Below are positions 18,375-28,430 of a DNA stretch of 64,000 bases, piece after piece. The DNA is from Pseudozobellia sp. WGM2 (GTDB taxonomy: Bacteria > Bacteroidota > Bacteroidia > Flavobacteriales > Flavobacteriaceae), in assembly GCF_017810075.1 (NCBI RefSeq), contig NZ_JADNYK010000008.1, positions 124,001 to 188,000 on the forward strand, read 5' to 3'. Both the position numbers and the translations under genes were made by a program. Numbering within the stretch: position 1 is the first letter of the stretch; each line of letters begins with the position of its first letter. The notes below the pieces were generated by a model. It did not search any database. It was given only the letters and a program-made list of their open reading frames with translations, and was not told the origin of the DNA.

Positions 18375-20843
18375 ATGACTGTAAATGATACTATGGGAGA
18401 TTCTAAATTTTCAAATTTTGACAATATGTCGTTGCACTCCATCGATGAAGATGCAGAGCTTATACCGTTACTTACCCCAGAGGATGAAGAAGAAATGATC
18501 AGCGAAGCGCTTCCTGAAACGCTTCCTATTTTGCCATTGAGAAATACGGTATTGTTTCCTGGGGTAGTAATACCTATTACTGCCGGTAGAGATACCTCTA
18601 TAAACCTTATTAAAGATGCCAATAATGGTACAAAGGTTATTGGTGTGGTTTCTCAAAAGGATGAGGCTACCGAGAATCCGAAGGTCGGTGATATTAATGT
18701 TTTGGGAACGGTAGCTAGAATATTGAGGGTTCTTAAAATGCCCGACGGAAATACCACGGTAATTCTTCAAGGTAAGAAACGTTTTGAGATAGCCGAAATG
18801 CTTACAGAGAAGCCATATATGACGGCTACGGTAAGAGAAGTGACCGAAGAAAGAGGTGATCAGCACGGCCAGGAGTTTTTGGCCATAATCGAGTCTATTA
18901 AAGAGCTGGCTCTGAAGATTATTCGTGATAATCCGAATATACCAAGCGAGGCCTCTTTTGCCATCAAGAACATACAGAGTAACTCATTTTTAATCAATTT
19001 TGTATCCTCGAATTTAAATCTTGATGTTAAGGAGAAACAAGAGTTGCTAGAGATTAATAGCTTGCGCGAACGTGCTTTGGCTACTTTAAAGTATATGAAT
19101 CTTGAACTTCAAAAGTTGGAGTTGAAGAATGATATTCAGTCCAAAGTAAGAAGTGATCTGGATCAACAGCAGCGTGAGTACTTTCTTCATCAACAGATGA
19201 AAACCATTCAAGAAGAACTGGGCGGTGTTTCGCATGATGACGAATTGGTCGAGATGCGTAAAAGGTCCGAGAAGAAAAAATGGAGTGAAAAAGTTGGTGA
19301 ACATTTTGAGAAAGAGTTGTCCAAAATGCAGCGTATGAATCCGCAGGTGGCAGAATATTCCATCCAAAGAAATTATTTGGATTTATTTTTAGACCTTCCA
19401 TGGAATGAATTTTCAAAGGATAAATTTGACCTGAAACGTGCGCAACGAATTTTAGACCGAGACCATTATGGTCTTGAAGACGTCAAGAAAAGAATAATTG
19501 AATATCTCGCGGTGTTGAAACTCCGTAATGATATGAAGTCACCTATATTGTGCTTATACGGACCTCCAGGTGTCGGAAAAACATCGTTGGGTAAGTCTGT
19601 CGCCGAGGCTTTGGGTAGAGAATATGTACGCATGTCATTAGGTGGTTTGCGTGATGAGGCTGAAATTCGCGGACATCGTAAAACATATATCGGGGCAATG
19701 CCTGGTAGGGTTGTTCAAAGTCTTAAAAAGGCAGGTACTTCGAATCCGGTTTTTATTCTAGATGAAATCGATAAGTTGGCAAGTAGTCACCAAGGTGATC
19801 CTTCTTCTGCCATGCTTGAAGTATTGGATCCAGAACAAAATGGGGAATTCTATGATAATTTCTTAGAGATGGGCTATGATCTTTCTAAGGTCATGTTTAT
19901 AGCTACCGCAAATAATCTTTCAACTATTCAGCCTGCCTTACGTGATCGAATGGAAATCATTAATGTAACCGGTTATACCATAGAAGAGAAAGTAGAAATC
20001 GGCAAGCGCCATCTTTTGCCAAAGCAATTGAAAGAACACGGGTTGACATCAAAACACTTGAAAATCGGGAAACCTCAATTGGAAAAAATCGTTGAGGGTT
20101 ATACCCGCGAATCGGGTGTGCGTTCGCTTGAAAAGCAAATAGCAAAAATGGTACGGTACGCGGCGACCAACATTGCCACTGAAGAAGAGTACGATATTAA
20201 GGTTTCGAATGCCATTATCGAAGATGTTCTCGGGCCTGCGCGCCTAGAGCGTGATAAGTACGAAAATAATGATGTTGCCGGAGTAGTTACCGGACTTGCG
20301 TGGACGAGTGTAGGAGGCGATATTCTTTTTATTGAATCGATTTTATCAAAGGGTAAGGGCGCAATGAACATTACCGGAAACTTAGGTAAGGTGATGAAAG
20401 AGTCTGCCACCATTGCGCTTGAATATATCAAATCTAATGCCGATAGATTCGGACTCGATTCTGTCGTGTTCGAAAAATACAACGTACACATTCACGTACC
20501 GGAAGGTGCTACCCCTAAAGATGGTCCGAGTGCGGGGATTACCATGCTTACATCGCTAGTTTCGCTATTTACCCAGAAAAAGGTCAAAAAGAGTTTGGCT
20601 ATGACCGGTGAAATTACGCTTCGTGGTAAAGTACTTCCGGTAGGGGGTATAAAAGAAAAAATATTAGCTGCAAAACGAGCGAGAATAAAAGAAATTATTC
20701 TCTGTAAAGACAATGAAAAAGACATCTTAGAAATTAAAAAGGAGTACCTTAAGGGTTTAAATTTTCATTACGTAACCGATATGCACGAGGTAATCGATAT
20801 TGCCATTACCGGTCAAAAAGTGAAGAACGCCAAAAAGTTATAA
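18375..20843 (+). CDS. lon: ATP-dependent protease La (Lon)
   Basis: Lon degrades misfolded and short-lived regulatory proteins in the cytoplasm. The 822-residue protein has the N-terminal substrate-binding domain ([19 protein letters not shown] near residue 50), the AAA+ module with Walker [10 protein letters not shown] and Walker [11 protein letters not shown], and the C-terminal Ser-Lys protease domain with Ser719 in PKDGPSAG and the Lys about 43 residues later in VGGIKEK. The start is uncertain: the ATG at 18393, six codons in, agrees better with the usual flavobacterial Lon N terminus. cmk follows with a one-base overlap, so the two are translationally coupled. Confidence 0.97.
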   Translation: MTVNDTMGDSKFSNFDNMSLHSIDEDAELIPLLTPEDEEEMISEALPETLPILPLRNTVLFPGVVIPITAGRDTSINLIKDANNGTKVIGVVSQKDEATENPKVGDINVLGTVARILRVLKMPDGNTTVILQGKKRFEIAEMLTEKPYMTATVREVTEERGDQHGQEFLAIIESIKELALKIIRDNPNIPSEASFAIKNIQSNSFLINFVSSNLNLDVKEKQELLEINSLRERALATLKYMNLELQKLELKNDIQSKVRSDLDQQQREYFLHQQMKTIQEELGGVSHDDELVEMRKRSEKKKWSEKVGEHFEKELSKMQRMNPQVAEYSIQRNYLDLFLDLPWNEFSKDKFDLKRAQRILDRDHYGLEDVKKRIIEYLAVLKLRNDMKSPILCLYGPPGVGKTSLGKSVAEALGREYVRMSLGGLRDEAEIRGHRKTYIGAMPGRVVQSLKKAGTSNPVFILDEIDKLASSHQGDPSSAMLEVLDPEQNGEFYDNFLEMGYDLSKVMFIATANNLSTIQPALRDRMEIINVTGYTIEEKVEIGKRHLLPKQLKEHGLTSKHLKIGKPQLEKIVEGYTRESGVRSLEKQIAKMVRYAATNIATEEEYDIKVSNAIIEDVLGPARLERDKYENNDVAGVVTGLAWTSVGGDILFIESILSKGKGAMNITGNLGKVMKESATIALEYIKSNADRFGLDSVVFEKYNVHIHVPEGATPKDGPSAGITMLTSLVSLFTQKKVKKSLAMTGEITLRGKVLPVGGIKEKILAAKRARIKEIILCKDNEKDILEIKKEYLKGLNFHYVTDMHEVIDIAITGQKVKNAKKL

Positions 20844-21538
20844 TGCAAAAAATTGCCATTGCCATAGATGGTTATTCATCTACCGGAAAAAGCACCTTGG
20901 CCAAACAATTGGCTAAGGCTTTGACCTACAAATATATTGATACTGGGGCAATGTACAGGGCAATTACCCTTTTTGCGATGCGAAATGGTTTTATTGGTAA
21001 TGGGCGAGAAAGTCTTGAGGCACTCGTAAAATTACTGCCTAATATCACATTAAATTTTGTGCCGAACGAAGAACTCGGTTTTTCTGAAATGTACTTGAAC
21101 GGTGAAAATGTTGAAAAAGATATTAGAACGTTAGAAGTTTCTAAATATGTGAGTAGAATTGCAGAGATAGGTCAGGTCAGGCATATGCTCGTTGAGATGC
21201 AAAAGGAAATGGGCAAAGAAAAAGGTATTGTAATGGACGGCCGTGATATAGGTACCGTTGTTTTTCCCGATGCTGAGTTAAAGGTTTTTATGACTGCATC
21301 ACCGCAAGCACGTGCCACACGTAGATACAAGGAACTTTTGGATAGGGGCGAGCAAGTGTCTTATCAAGAAGTGTTGGAAAATGTTCAAAAGAGAGATTAT
21401 ATAGATTCTCATAGGGAATTTTCACCTTTGAGAAAAGCTGAAGACGCCATTGAATTTGACAACAGTGATATGGGCTTGGTCGAGCAATTTGACCGTTTAC
21501 ACAGTATCGCTCTTAGATGTCTAGAAAAAGTAACCTAA
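20843..21538 (+). CDS. cmk: cytidylate kinase
   Basis: Cmk phosphorylates CMP and dCMP to the diphosphates and recycles CMP from RNA decay and from lipid and CMP-sugar reactions. The 231-residue protein has the P-loop IAIDGYSSTGKSTLAKQLA at the N terminus, the DTGAMYRA CMP-binding segment and the MDGRDIGTVVFPDAELK motif, all diagnostic of bacterial Cmk rather than AMP or GMP kinases. The ATG overlaps the lon stop (TAATG), and a strong terminator follows the stop codon directly. Confidence 0.97.
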   Translation: MQKIAIAIDGYSSTGKSTLAKQLAKALTYKYIDTGAMYRAITLFAMRNGFIGNGRESLEALVKLLPNITLNFVPNEELGFSEMYLNGENVEKDIRTLEVSKYVSRIAEIGQVRHMLVEMQKEMGKEKGIVMDGRDIGTVVFPDAELKVFMTASPQARATRRYKELLDRGEQVSYQEVLENVQKRDYIDSHREFSPLRKAEDAIEFDNSDMGLVEQFDRLHSIALRCLEKVT

Positions 21539-21566
21539 AAAAGGCCTTCGAAAGAAGGCCTTTTTT
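21537..21566. terminator. bidirectional terminator, cmk and LysM gene
   Basis: AAGGCCTTC and GAAGGCCTT form a perfect nine-pair stem with a GAAA loop. A-runs and T-runs flank it on both sides, so it can stop the two converging transcription units. Confidence 0.88.
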
Positions 21567-21589
21567 GATTTATCATCTTCGAATAGGAA

Positions 21590-21970
21590 CTAAATATTCG
21601 GGATTACCAGTTCTTGATCTGGGTGAATAACATCAGGGTTTTTCAAAATACCTGTATTTGCGGAAAAAATTTCTTTATACTTCATCGGATCACCATAGTA
21701 TTTCTTGGCAATCTTACTAAGAGACTCTCCACTTTTTACGGTATGTCTTGCATATACTGAAGTATCGGCAACAGTAATATTGGCCTTGATATCGCTAGGA
21801 TTTTCCCCGCCGATTTCCTTAATTTTATCCCATAACAGATTTTTCTCGTATTGGGTGCTCGCTTCTCCTTTTATCTTAAGAACATTGCCTTCTTCTTGTA
21901 CATCGCCATCTTTGATGCCTAATTCTTCGCCAAGATTTAAAACAGGTTGATATTTTGCTTTTACGCTCAT
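21590..21970 (-). CDS. BON-LysM protein, Kbp/YgaU-like
   Basis: The 126-residue protein has an N-terminal BON-like region (about 1-70, EELGIKDGDVQEEGNVLKIKG) and a C-terminal LysM domain (about 75-126, HTVKSGESLSKIAKKYYGDP). This layout and length resemble E. coli YgaU (Kbp), a cytoplasmic protein that binds K+ ions. There is no signal peptide, which supports a soluble intracellular role rather than peptidoglycan binding. Homologues are often annotated simply as LysM peptidoglycan-binding proteins. It is a single-gene unit. Confidence 0.8.
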   Translation of the reverse strand: MSVKAKYQPVLNLGEELGIKDGDVQEEGNVLKIKGEASTQYEKNLLWDKIKEIGGENPSDIKANITVADTSVYARHTVKSGESLSKIAKKYYGDPMKYKEIFSANTGILKNPDVIHPDQELVIPNI

Positions 21971-22187
21971 GTTTTTGCTTTTTTAATGGTTAAAATTTCT
22001 GTGTTCAAGATAATGATTTTAATGGATTTTTTATGCCTTAATTGAGTTAAGAGCATTTAGATAGTCTGATTCCACTTTTAAAGTGTTGCAACTAAAATTT
22101 TATACTTCTTGTCTAAAATTTACTATATCGTTATAAGAAAATTTTTATCCTTGCTCTCAGTTCTTTATTTACGATAAATATTTAACT

Positions 22188-23840
22188 ATGAAGCAGTCCC
22201 GATTCGTACTTATTTTTGTGACTTTACTACTGAGCCTGTTTTTAATAAGTTGCGAAGAGGAATCTTTGTCCGCGTTTGACGACTTACAGCCTGACATTGT
22301 AGCACCAACCATCGACATAATCGATTTTTCGCCTCTTATTGAAACGGAAACTGAGATTAAATTTAGCATTAAGGATAGTTCGAATGTTTCAACTTCAATT
22401 CTATTCAACGGAAAAAGCATATTGGAGTCTGATAACAGAGAGTTAGTTGTAAAAATTGACCCTTTTGAGTATCAGATAGGTGAAGGTCTATTAGAAGTTA
22501 TTTCAGTTGATGCGGAAGGAAATGAGAAAAGAAAGAACTTTAAAATAGAAATCAAGCATTTACTATTTAAAGTTCCATTCGAAAATATCAGATACCCCAA
22601 CTTTCATGATAGTTATATTCTACTAAACAATTCCGAAGGAAAATTATTAGAGTATAAAAAAGTAGAGGGAGAAAGTGATATAAGTTTTTATAGTGATGGG
22701 CCATTTCTTGGCGAAGAGTTTACGGCAACCCTGTTTTTAGTGCCAAAACAAAAAACTTCAACTGTAATTTATAGGTTATATTCTTTTGGAAATATTACTC
22801 ATGGAACTATTCTTAAAACAAAATATGAGATTGAACAATTGGAAAATTATAATTTTCAAGAAGATAAAATTGTTAGCAAGAATGTAGAACTTAATTTTTC
22901 ATTGGAAGCCCCAATTTACTCTAACGCTACAGGTTATTATCTGAATAGATCCTCAGATAGTGCTTATAGGCTAGATTATAGTGAAAATATCGATGATACC
23001 TTCTTTTGTTTAAGCGCTATGCCTTTTGAAGGTAGAATAAAGGATGATTATAAGTTTTTGATAATCGATGATTTGAATAAGGTAAATTATGATGAAAACG
23101 ATTTCAAAAAACCTGAATCGTTTTATAAGGTTGATTTACCAGAGATCATTAGAAATGGTACACATGAAGGATGGTTTAGTCAAAGCATAATTGGATATAG
23201 AAATGAATCGGATTATGAAGAAAGAATAGGTCATGGTTTGACTTCGTATGGTAGTTCCATAAATATATTTCAAGACGATTTTTATGTTCCTGTCTTTGAT
23301 GAATTTGATATCTACGAAATGCATTTAAGTGCATGCGATAGAGAAAATTATCAAATGAGTAGAAAACAATGGGGGTTGGAATATAAAGATTTTCCTAATA
23401 TGGATTTATTTAGCAACAATGATTCGGTCTTTACGACAGGAACATACAATCATATTCTTTTTAATTTTAGTTCGTTCGGGTCAGATTTTAAAAGTATGAT
23501 GCAATGGATCTTTTATTTTGAGCCGTCCGATAAAATTGAAGTTCCCTATTATGATTTTGAGTTGCCTGAAGAGCTGAAAGATTTATTAGCAGATGATAAC
23601 CTTACTACAAACCCGAGGTCTGAGAGCAATCAAACTTCAATATCAGTGAAGTTAGTTCATACAAAGGAAGAGTGGAATTATAAGAAATTGATGTTCGAGT
23701 TTTCAAATCACTACGAATCTAGAGGCGAGTGGTTTGTGCTTGAACATTATTTAGAAACTAACGGCGAATCAGATAAATACCCCTTTGATAAAATTCAAGA
23801 ATACGACCCTTATCGGCAATTCCCTGATTCACGTTTTTAA
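22188..23840 (+). CDS. large lipoprotein of unknown function
   Basis: The 550-residue product starts with a clear lipoprotein signal (LLLSLFLISC, Cys about residue 22) followed by an acidic linker (EEESLSAFDDLQPD). Residues about 38-120 look like an Ig-like beta-sandwich (APTIDIIDFSPLIETETEIKF through FKIEIKH). The long remainder is rich in Asp, Tyr and Phe, with no motif I recognise. It is AT-richer than its neighbours, and it stands alone between a minus-strand LysM gene and rpsA. It may be a lineage-specific surface lipoprotein. Confidence 0.6.
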   Translation: MKQSRFVLIFVTLLLSLFLISCEEESLSAFDDLQPDIVAPTIDIIDFSPLIETETEIKFSIKDSSNVSTSILFNGKSILESDNRELVVKIDPFEYQIGEGLLEVISVDAEGNEKRKNFKIEIKHLLFKVPFENIRYPNFHDSYILLNNSEGKLLEYKKVEGESDISFYSDGPFLGEEFTATLFLVPKQKTSTVIYRLYSFGNITHGTILKTKYEIEQLENYNFQEDKIVSKNVELNFSLEAPIYSNATGYYLNRSSDSAYRLDYSENIDDTFFCLSAMPFEGRIKDDYKFLIIDDLNKVNYDENDFKKPESFYKVDLPEIIRNGTHEGWFSQSIIGYRNESDYEERIGHGLTSYGSSINIFQDDFYVPVFDEFDIYEMHLSACDRENYQMSRKQWGLEYKDFPNMDLFSNNDSVFTTGTYNHILFNFSSFGSDFKSMMQWIFYFEPSDKIEVPYYDFELPEELKDLLADDNLTTNPRSESNQTSISVKLVHTKEEWNYKKLMFEFSNHYESRGEWFVLEHYLETNGESDKYPFDKIQEYDPYRQFPDSRF

Positions 23841-23968
23841 CTGAATTTACGGTTGAAAACTCCCATAAAGTAATAATTTATTTTTTTCCTTAAAATGCTC
23901 TAAATGAATATTTTGAACGGATTAAAGGTTTGAAAGTTGCTGAAGTTGAGAAATACATTGATTATGTA

Positions 23969-23999
23969 TTGTTTAAATAGTAATAAAAGAGTATTTTTG
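23969..23999 (+). promoter_or_regulatory. rpsA promoter (flavobacterial consensus)
   Basis: A -33 TTG at 23969-23971, a 20-base spacer and a -7 box TATTTTTG at 23992-23999 fit the Bacteroidetes housekeeping promoter. Transcription would begin near 24006, leaving a 5' leader of about 115 bases before the rpsA ATG. Confidence 0.65.
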
Positions 24000-24119
24000 C
24001 ACTCCTTTTTTACAAAGAAAATCAAGAGGGAAAGGGAAGCGAAAAGATAAACTTATAACATCTTCTGCGATAATTGTTTAACTCTTGTGTCGTCGTAGAA
24101 TACAAATATTGATCAGCAA

Positions 24120-25958
24120 ATGGCTGAAGAAAAAAACACTGTTGAGGTAGAAGAAACTGCCGAAGCAAAACAAGAAGTGAAGCAAGAAATCCCAAAACAA
24201 GATCCAAAAGATTTTTTGGAAAATTTTGATTGGGACAAATACGAAGAAGGCATCGAGCGAGTAGACGATTCGAAATTAGAAGAGTTTGAAAAGTTGGTTG
24301 CCGAGAACTTTGTTGATACGGCAGATGAAGAAGTCGTAGAAGGTAAGGTTGTGTATTTGACAGACCGTGAGGCTATCATTGATATCAACGCCAAGTCAGA
24401 AGGTGTAATCTCGTTGAACGAGTTTAGGTATAACCCTGATTTAAAAGTTGGTGACAAGGTAGAGGTCTTGATCGACATTCGTGAAGATAAAAGTGGCCAG
24501 TTGGTACTTTCTCACAGAAAGGCGAGAACTATTATGGCCTGGGATCGTGTAAATGCGGCCCATGATAAAGAAGAAATCGTTAGTGGTTTCGTAAAATGTA
24601 GAACTAAAGGTGGTATGATCGTAGATGTTTTTGGCATCGAGGCTTTCTTACCAGGTTCTCAAATTGATGTTAAGCCGATTCGCGATTACGATCAGTATGT
24701 TGGTAAGACTATGGAATTCAAAGTGGTTAAAATTAATCACGAATTCAAAAACGTTGTTGTTTCTCATAAAGCCTTGATCGAGGCCGATATTGAAGAGCAG
24801 AAGAAAGAAATTATCAGCCAGTTAGAAAAAGGTCAGGTATTGGAAGGTGTTGTTAAAAATATTACTTCTTACGGAGTATTTGTTGACCTTGGTGGTGTTG
24901 ATGGTTTGGTGCATATTACCGATCTTTCTTGGAGCCGTATCAATCACCCTAACGAAGTGGTTGAATTGGATCAGAAAATTAACGTGGTTATCCTTGACTT
25001 TGATGAGAACAAATCTCGTATCCAATTGGGTATGAAGCAGCTAGAGAAGCACCCATGGGATGCTTTGAGCGATGAAATCAAAATCGGAGACAAAGTAAAA
25101 GGTAAAGTTGTTGTAATCGCTGATTACGGTGCATTTATCGAAGTTGTCGAAGGTGTTGAAGGTCTTATTCACGTTTCTGAAATGTCTTGGTCTACGCACT
25201 TGCGTTCAGCTCAAGATTTCGTTAATGTTGGTGATGAAGTTGAAGCTGTAGTATTAACGTTGGATCGTGAAGACAGAAAGATGTCTCTAGGTATTAAGCA
25301 ATTGACTCCAGACCCATGGACGGATATTACTACTAAATACCCTGTCGGTTCTAAGCATTCAGGTATTGTTAGAAACTTTACCAACTTCGGTGTCTTTGTT
25401 GAGATGGAAGAAGGTATCGATGGTCTTATCTATATCTCCGATCTTTCTTGGACTAAGAAAATCAAGCACCCATCTGAGTTTGTTTCTGTAGGTGATAAAA
25501 TGGAAGTTGAAGTTCTTGAATTAGACGTCGAAGGTCGTAAGTTGAGCTTGGGTCATAAGCAGACTACTGAGAATCCTTGGGATAAATATGAGAAAGAATT
25601 CGCTGAAGGTACTGTTCACAAAGCAGCTATCACAGATGTTGTGGACAAAGGTGCTACAATCGAATTCAATGAAGATATCACTGCTTTCGTTCCTCAACGT
25701 CATATGGAGAAAGAAGATGGCAACAAGCTTTCAAAAGGCGAAGAAGCAGAATTCAGAATTATTGAATTCAATAAAGACTTCAAGCGTGTGGTAGCTAGTC
25801 ATACTGCCATTTTCCGTGAAGAAGAGCAACGTAACGTTAAGGCTGCGCAGAAGAAAGCTGCCGCTGCTGCCGATGAGGCCAAGCCTACTTTAGGTGATGC
25901 TAACGAAGCGCTTCAAGCATTGAAAGATAAGATGGAAGCTGGTTCTAAAAAGAAATAA
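24120..25958 (+). CDS. rpsA: 30S ribosomal protein S1
   Basis: S1 captures and unfolds mRNA on the 30S subunit, which is especially relevant in Bacteroidetes because their anti-Shine-Dalgarno is largely unused. The 612-residue protein has an acidic leader of about 65 residues followed by six S1 OB-fold repeats; the third to fifth are the most typical (VKNITSYGVFVDLGGVDGLV, VVIADYGAFIEV, VRNFTNFGVFVEMEEG). The tail is Ala/Lys rich (KAAQKKAAAAADEAKP). Codon use is strongly biased, as expected for a highly expressed gene. It is followed by a strong terminator and forms a single-gene unit. Confidence 0.97.
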   Translation: MAEEKNTVEVEETAEAKQEVKQEIPKQDPKDFLENFDWDKYEEGIERVDDSKLEEFEKLVAENFVDTADEEVVEGKVVYLTDREAIIDINAKSEGVISLNEFRYNPDLKVGDKVEVLIDIREDKSGQLVLSHRKARTIMAWDRVNAAHDKEEIVSGFVKCRTKGGMIVDVFGIEAFLPGSQIDVKPIRDYDQYVGKTMEFKVVKINHEFKNVVVSHKALIEADIEEQKKEIISQLEKGQVLEGVVKNITSYGVFVDLGGVDGLVHITDLSWSRINHPNEVVELDQKINVVILDFDENKSRIQLGMKQLEKHPWDALSDEIKIGDKVKGKVVVIADYGAFIEVVEGVEGLIHVSEMSWSTHLRSAQDFVNVGDEVEAVVLTLDREDRKMSLGIKQLTPDPWTDITTKYPVGSKHSGIVRNFTNFGVFVEMEEGIDGLIYISDLSWTKKIKHPSEFVSVGDKMEVEVLELDVEGRKLSLGHKQTTENPWDKYEKEFAEGTVHKAAITDVVDKGATIEFNEDITAFVPQRHMEKEDGNKLSKGEEAEFRIIEFNKDFKRVVASHTAIFREEEQRNVKAAQKKAAAAADEAKPTLGDANEALQALKDKMEAGSKKK

Positions 25959-25982
25959 GCTTTCTTTCTTAAAATAGTTAAG

Positions 25983-26017
25983 GCCCCAACGGTTTTCCGT
26001 TGGGGCTTTTTTTATGT
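25983..26017 (+). terminator. rpsA terminator
   Basis: GCCCCAACGG and CCGTTGGGGC form a perfect ten-pair stem with a TTTT loop, followed by seven T. Confidence 0.9.
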
Positions 26018-26096
26018 TCTGTACCTACCCATAAAGTTGTTTAACTTTCGTATTTATAAGTAGTTAAGAATGGTTATACGCGCCTTTGTACAAACT

Positions 26097-26128
26097 TTGT
26101 AAGTTTCGAGTAGAATTCATTATTTTTG
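26097..26128 (+). promoter_or_regulatory. promoter of the pyrR operon
   Basis: TTG (26097-26099), a 21-base spacer and TATTTTTG (26121-26128) match the flavobacterial promoter. The predicted transcription start is near 26135, about 17 bases before the pyrR ATG, so there is no room for a PyrR attenuation leader. Confidence 0.6.
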
Positions 26129-26151
26129 TTCAGCTAAATCAAAAGGGCAGT

Positions 26152-26691
26152 ATGAGTCAAAGAGTACTTCTTTCCGAAAAGGAAATCAATATCATACTAC
26201 ACCGCTTGGCTTGTCAACTTTTAGAAAATCACCTAGACTTTAATGATACGGTGCTTATTGGCATTCAGCCAAGAGGCACATTTGTGGCCAAAAGACTGAC
26301 TCAAATTCTTAAAGAAGAGTACGGTGTCAAGCATATTGACGTGGGTTTTCTTGATATTACTTTTTATCGAGATGATTTTAGAAGGGGTGATAAGACGTTA
26401 GAGGCAACCAAGACTAAAATCGATTTTTTGGTCGAGGATAGAAAGGTGGTTCTAGTTGATGATGTACTCTATACCGGTCGTAGTATTCGAGCCGCTTTAA
26501 CGGCCATTCAATCTTTCGGTAGACCTTCCGAGATTGAATTGTTAACTCTAATAGACCGTCGATTTAGTAGACATTTGCCCATACAGCCCAATTATAGAGG
26601 GCGGCAGGTAGATGCAATTAACGAAGAGAAAGTAAAAGTCCATTGGAAAGAGAATGATGGCGAAGATGTAATTTATCTAATAAGTAAATAA
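26152..26691 (+). CDS. pyrR: PyrR-type phosphoribosyltransferase
   Basis: PyrR is a pyrimidine regulator that usually also makes UMP from uracil and PRPP. The 179-residue protein has the PRPP loop VVLVDDVLYTGRSIRAAL (about residues 98-115), GIQPRGTFVAKRL, and the PyrR-specific DITFYRDDF segment. I chose the ATG at 26152 because the longer frame extends 22 codons over the promoter. The gene heads an operon with pyrB three bases downstream. The very short leader leaves no terminator/antiterminator, so classical Bacillus-type attenuation is not supported here. PyrR may act mainly as an enzyme or by another mode. Confidence 0.93.
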   Translation: MSQRVLLSEKEINIILHRLACQLLENHLDFNDTVLIGIQPRGTFVAKRLTQILKEEYGVKHIDVGFLDITFYRDDFRRGDKTLEATKTKIDFLVEDRKVVLVDDVLYTGRSIRAALTAIQSFGRPSEIELLTLIDRRFSRHLPIQPNYRGRQVDAINEEKVKVHWKENDGEDVIYLISK

Positions 26692-26693
26692 TA

Positions 26694-27620
26694 ATGAGCG
26701 AATTAAGTGTAAAGCACTTACTGGGAATTAAATATCTAAACGAAAAGGATATACAGCTCATTTTTGAGACCGCAGACCATTTTAAAGAAGTTATTAATAG
26801 GTCGATTAAAAAAGTTCCTTCACTGCGGGATATCACTATTGCAAACATATTTTTTGAAAATAGTACTCGAACCAAGTTGTCTTTTGAACTTGCGGAAAAA
26901 AGGCTTTCTGCAGATGTTATCAATTTTTCGGCCGGGCAATCATCCGTAAAAAAAGGGGAAACACTCATTGATACCGTCAATAATATTCTTTCGATGAAGG
27001 TTGATATGGTTGTTATGAGGCATCCCAATCCTGGGGCCGGTATTTTTTTGTCTAGGCATGTAAAGGCTTCGATAGTCAATGCTGGTGACGGAGCACATGA
27101 GCACCCGACTCAGGCCTTATTGGATTCCTATTCCATTCGTGAGAAATTAGGAGATGTATCGGGCAAGAATGTGGTAATCGTTGGTGATATACTGCATTCA
27201 AGGGTCGCGCTATCGAATATATTCGCTTTGAAACTTCAAGGGGCCAACGTGAAAGTATGTGGCCCTAAAACACTGTTGCCAAAATATATTGAATCTTTAG
27301 GTGTTGGCGTTGAGACTGATTTGCGAAAGGCATTAAACTGGTGTGATGTTGCCAATATGTTGCGAATTCAGAATGAAAGACTCGATATAAGTTATTTTCC
27401 GACCACAAGGGAGTATACACAGCAGTTCGGAGTGAATAAAAAGCTGTTGGATAGCCTTGATAAGGAAATAGTAATTATGCATCCCGGGCCAATTAATAGG
27501 GGTGTAGAAATAACGACGGACGTGGCTGACTCTAAACAGTCTATAATTCTCAATCAGGTAGAGAACGGTGTTGCGGTAAGAATGGCCGTAATTTATCTTT
27601 TAGCTTCAAAAATTAAATAG
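26694..27620 (+). CDS. pyrB: aspartate carbamoyltransferase catalytic subunit
   Basis: PyrB joins carbamoyl phosphate and aspartate, the committed step of pyrimidine synthesis. The 308-residue protein has the carbamoyl-phosphate site STRTK at residues 57-61, the HEHPTQALLD motif near 140 and the aspartate loop region (MLRIQNER). The length is normal for the catalytic chain. No pyrI regulatory subunit follows, so the enzyme is probably an unregulated trimer. It sits directly after pyrR on the same transcript and is followed by six further genes with tight spacing. Confidence 0.97.
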   Translation: MSELSVKHLLGIKYLNEKDIQLIFETADHFKEVINRSIKKVPSLRDITIANIFFENSTRTKLSFELAEKRLSADVINFSAGQSSVKKGETLIDTVNNILSMKVDMVVMRHPNPGAGIFLSRHVKASIVNAGDGAHEHPTQALLDSYSIREKLGDVSGKNVVIVGDILHSRVALSNIFALKLQGANVKVCGPKTLLPKYIESLGVGVETDLRKALNWCDVANMLRIQNERLDISYFPTTREYTQQFGVNKKLLDSLDKEIVIMHPGPINRGVEITTDVADSKQSIILNQVENGVAVRMAVIYLLASKIK

Positions 27621-27627
27621 ACATTTT

Positions 27628-27960
27628 ATGATTTTCGATTCAGACGGTAACACAACTATCGTTTTTCAAGAGAAGACCACCTTATCTACTTTCTTGAAAA
27701 ACTTAAACGAAGCTTATCCACAATTGAAGAACGAGCACATTATTGTTAATCTATTTTCTTTTGAGAAATTAAAAGCTGATGATGTACTTGAGTTTTTGCA
27801 ATTGAGTGACGACCATCGAAAGCTGAAGAAATCTTTTGTTCTAGTAACCGATAAGGTTTCTTACGACGATGTTCCCGATAGTATTTGTGTGGTACCAACT
27901 ATTCAAGAGGCCCGAGACATAATCGAAATGGAAGAAATTGAACGCGATTTAGAATTATGA
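27628..27960 (+). CDS. conserved 110-residue STAS-like protein upstream of rnz
   Basis: This short acidic protein (HIIVNLFSFEKLKADDVLEFL, then SFVLVTDKVSYDDVPDSICVVPT) has alternating strands and helices reminiscent of a STAS-type fold. It ends with Glu-rich EEIERDLEL. I recall similar small proteins beside ribonuclease Z in flavobacteria, sometimes mislabelled as ribonuclease Z, but it has no metallo-beta-lactamase motif. The next gene overlaps its stop by four bases. Function unknown. Confidence 0.65.
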   Translation: MIFDSDGNTTIVFQEKTTLSTFLKNLNEAYPQLKNEHIIVNLFSFEKLKADDVLEFLQLSDDHRKLKKSFVLVTDKVSYDDVPDSICVVPTIQEARDIIEMEEIERDLEL

Positions 27961-28430
27961 AAGAGTATCATCTTGCTCAAGTTAATATTGCCCGTATGTT
28001 AGCGCCGATCGATAGCCCTATAATGGCAGATTTTGTGAATGACCTTGATCGAATAAACGGAATAGCCGAAAGAAGCCTTGGTTTTAAATGGCGTTTAACG
28101 GGAGATGATAACAACGCCACTGCGCTTCGGGTGTTTGAAGATGATTACTTAATCATTAATATGTCGGTTTGGGAATCTAAGGAAGCCCTTTTCAATTTTA
28201 CCTATGCTTCGCAACATGCCGGAGTTTTAAAACGTAAGAAAGAATGGTTTCATAAGATGACCGATATGCATATGTGTCTTTGGTATGTTGATAAGGGCAG
28301 CGAACCGACACCTGACGAAGCCAAGCAAAGGTTGCAGTATTTGAACGAATACGGCGAAACTCCGTACGCTTTTAGTTTCAAGGGTAAATTCACGTCTGAT
28401 GATGCCTTGAACTATAATTCCAAAGTTTAA
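27957..28430 (+). CDS. DUF3291 family protein
   Basis: The 157-residue product matches the DUF3291 pattern: an N-terminal YHLAQVNIARMLAPIDSPIM, a central FEDDYLIINMSVWESKEAL and VLKRKKEWFHKM, and the WYVDKGSEPTPDEAKQRLQYL C-terminal block. The fold is related to dimeric ferredoxin-like monooxygenases (ABM/EthD type), but no reaction is known. It overlaps the preceding gene by four bases, and its TAA overlaps the rnz ATG by one base, so all three are translationally coupled. Confidence 0.8.
   Translation: MKEYHLAQVNIARMLAPIDSPIMADFVNDLDRINGIAERSLGFKWRLTGDDNNATALRVFEDDYLIINMSVWESKEALFNFTYASQHAGVLKRKKEWFHKMTDMHMCLWYVDKGSEPTPDEAKQRLQYLNEYGETPYAFSFKGKFTSDDALNYNSKV

Noticed and set aside
26018-26151. 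A PyrR attenuator in front of pyrR
   Set aside because: The promoter lies so close to the ATG that the leader is about 17 bases, too short for terminator and antiterminator structures.
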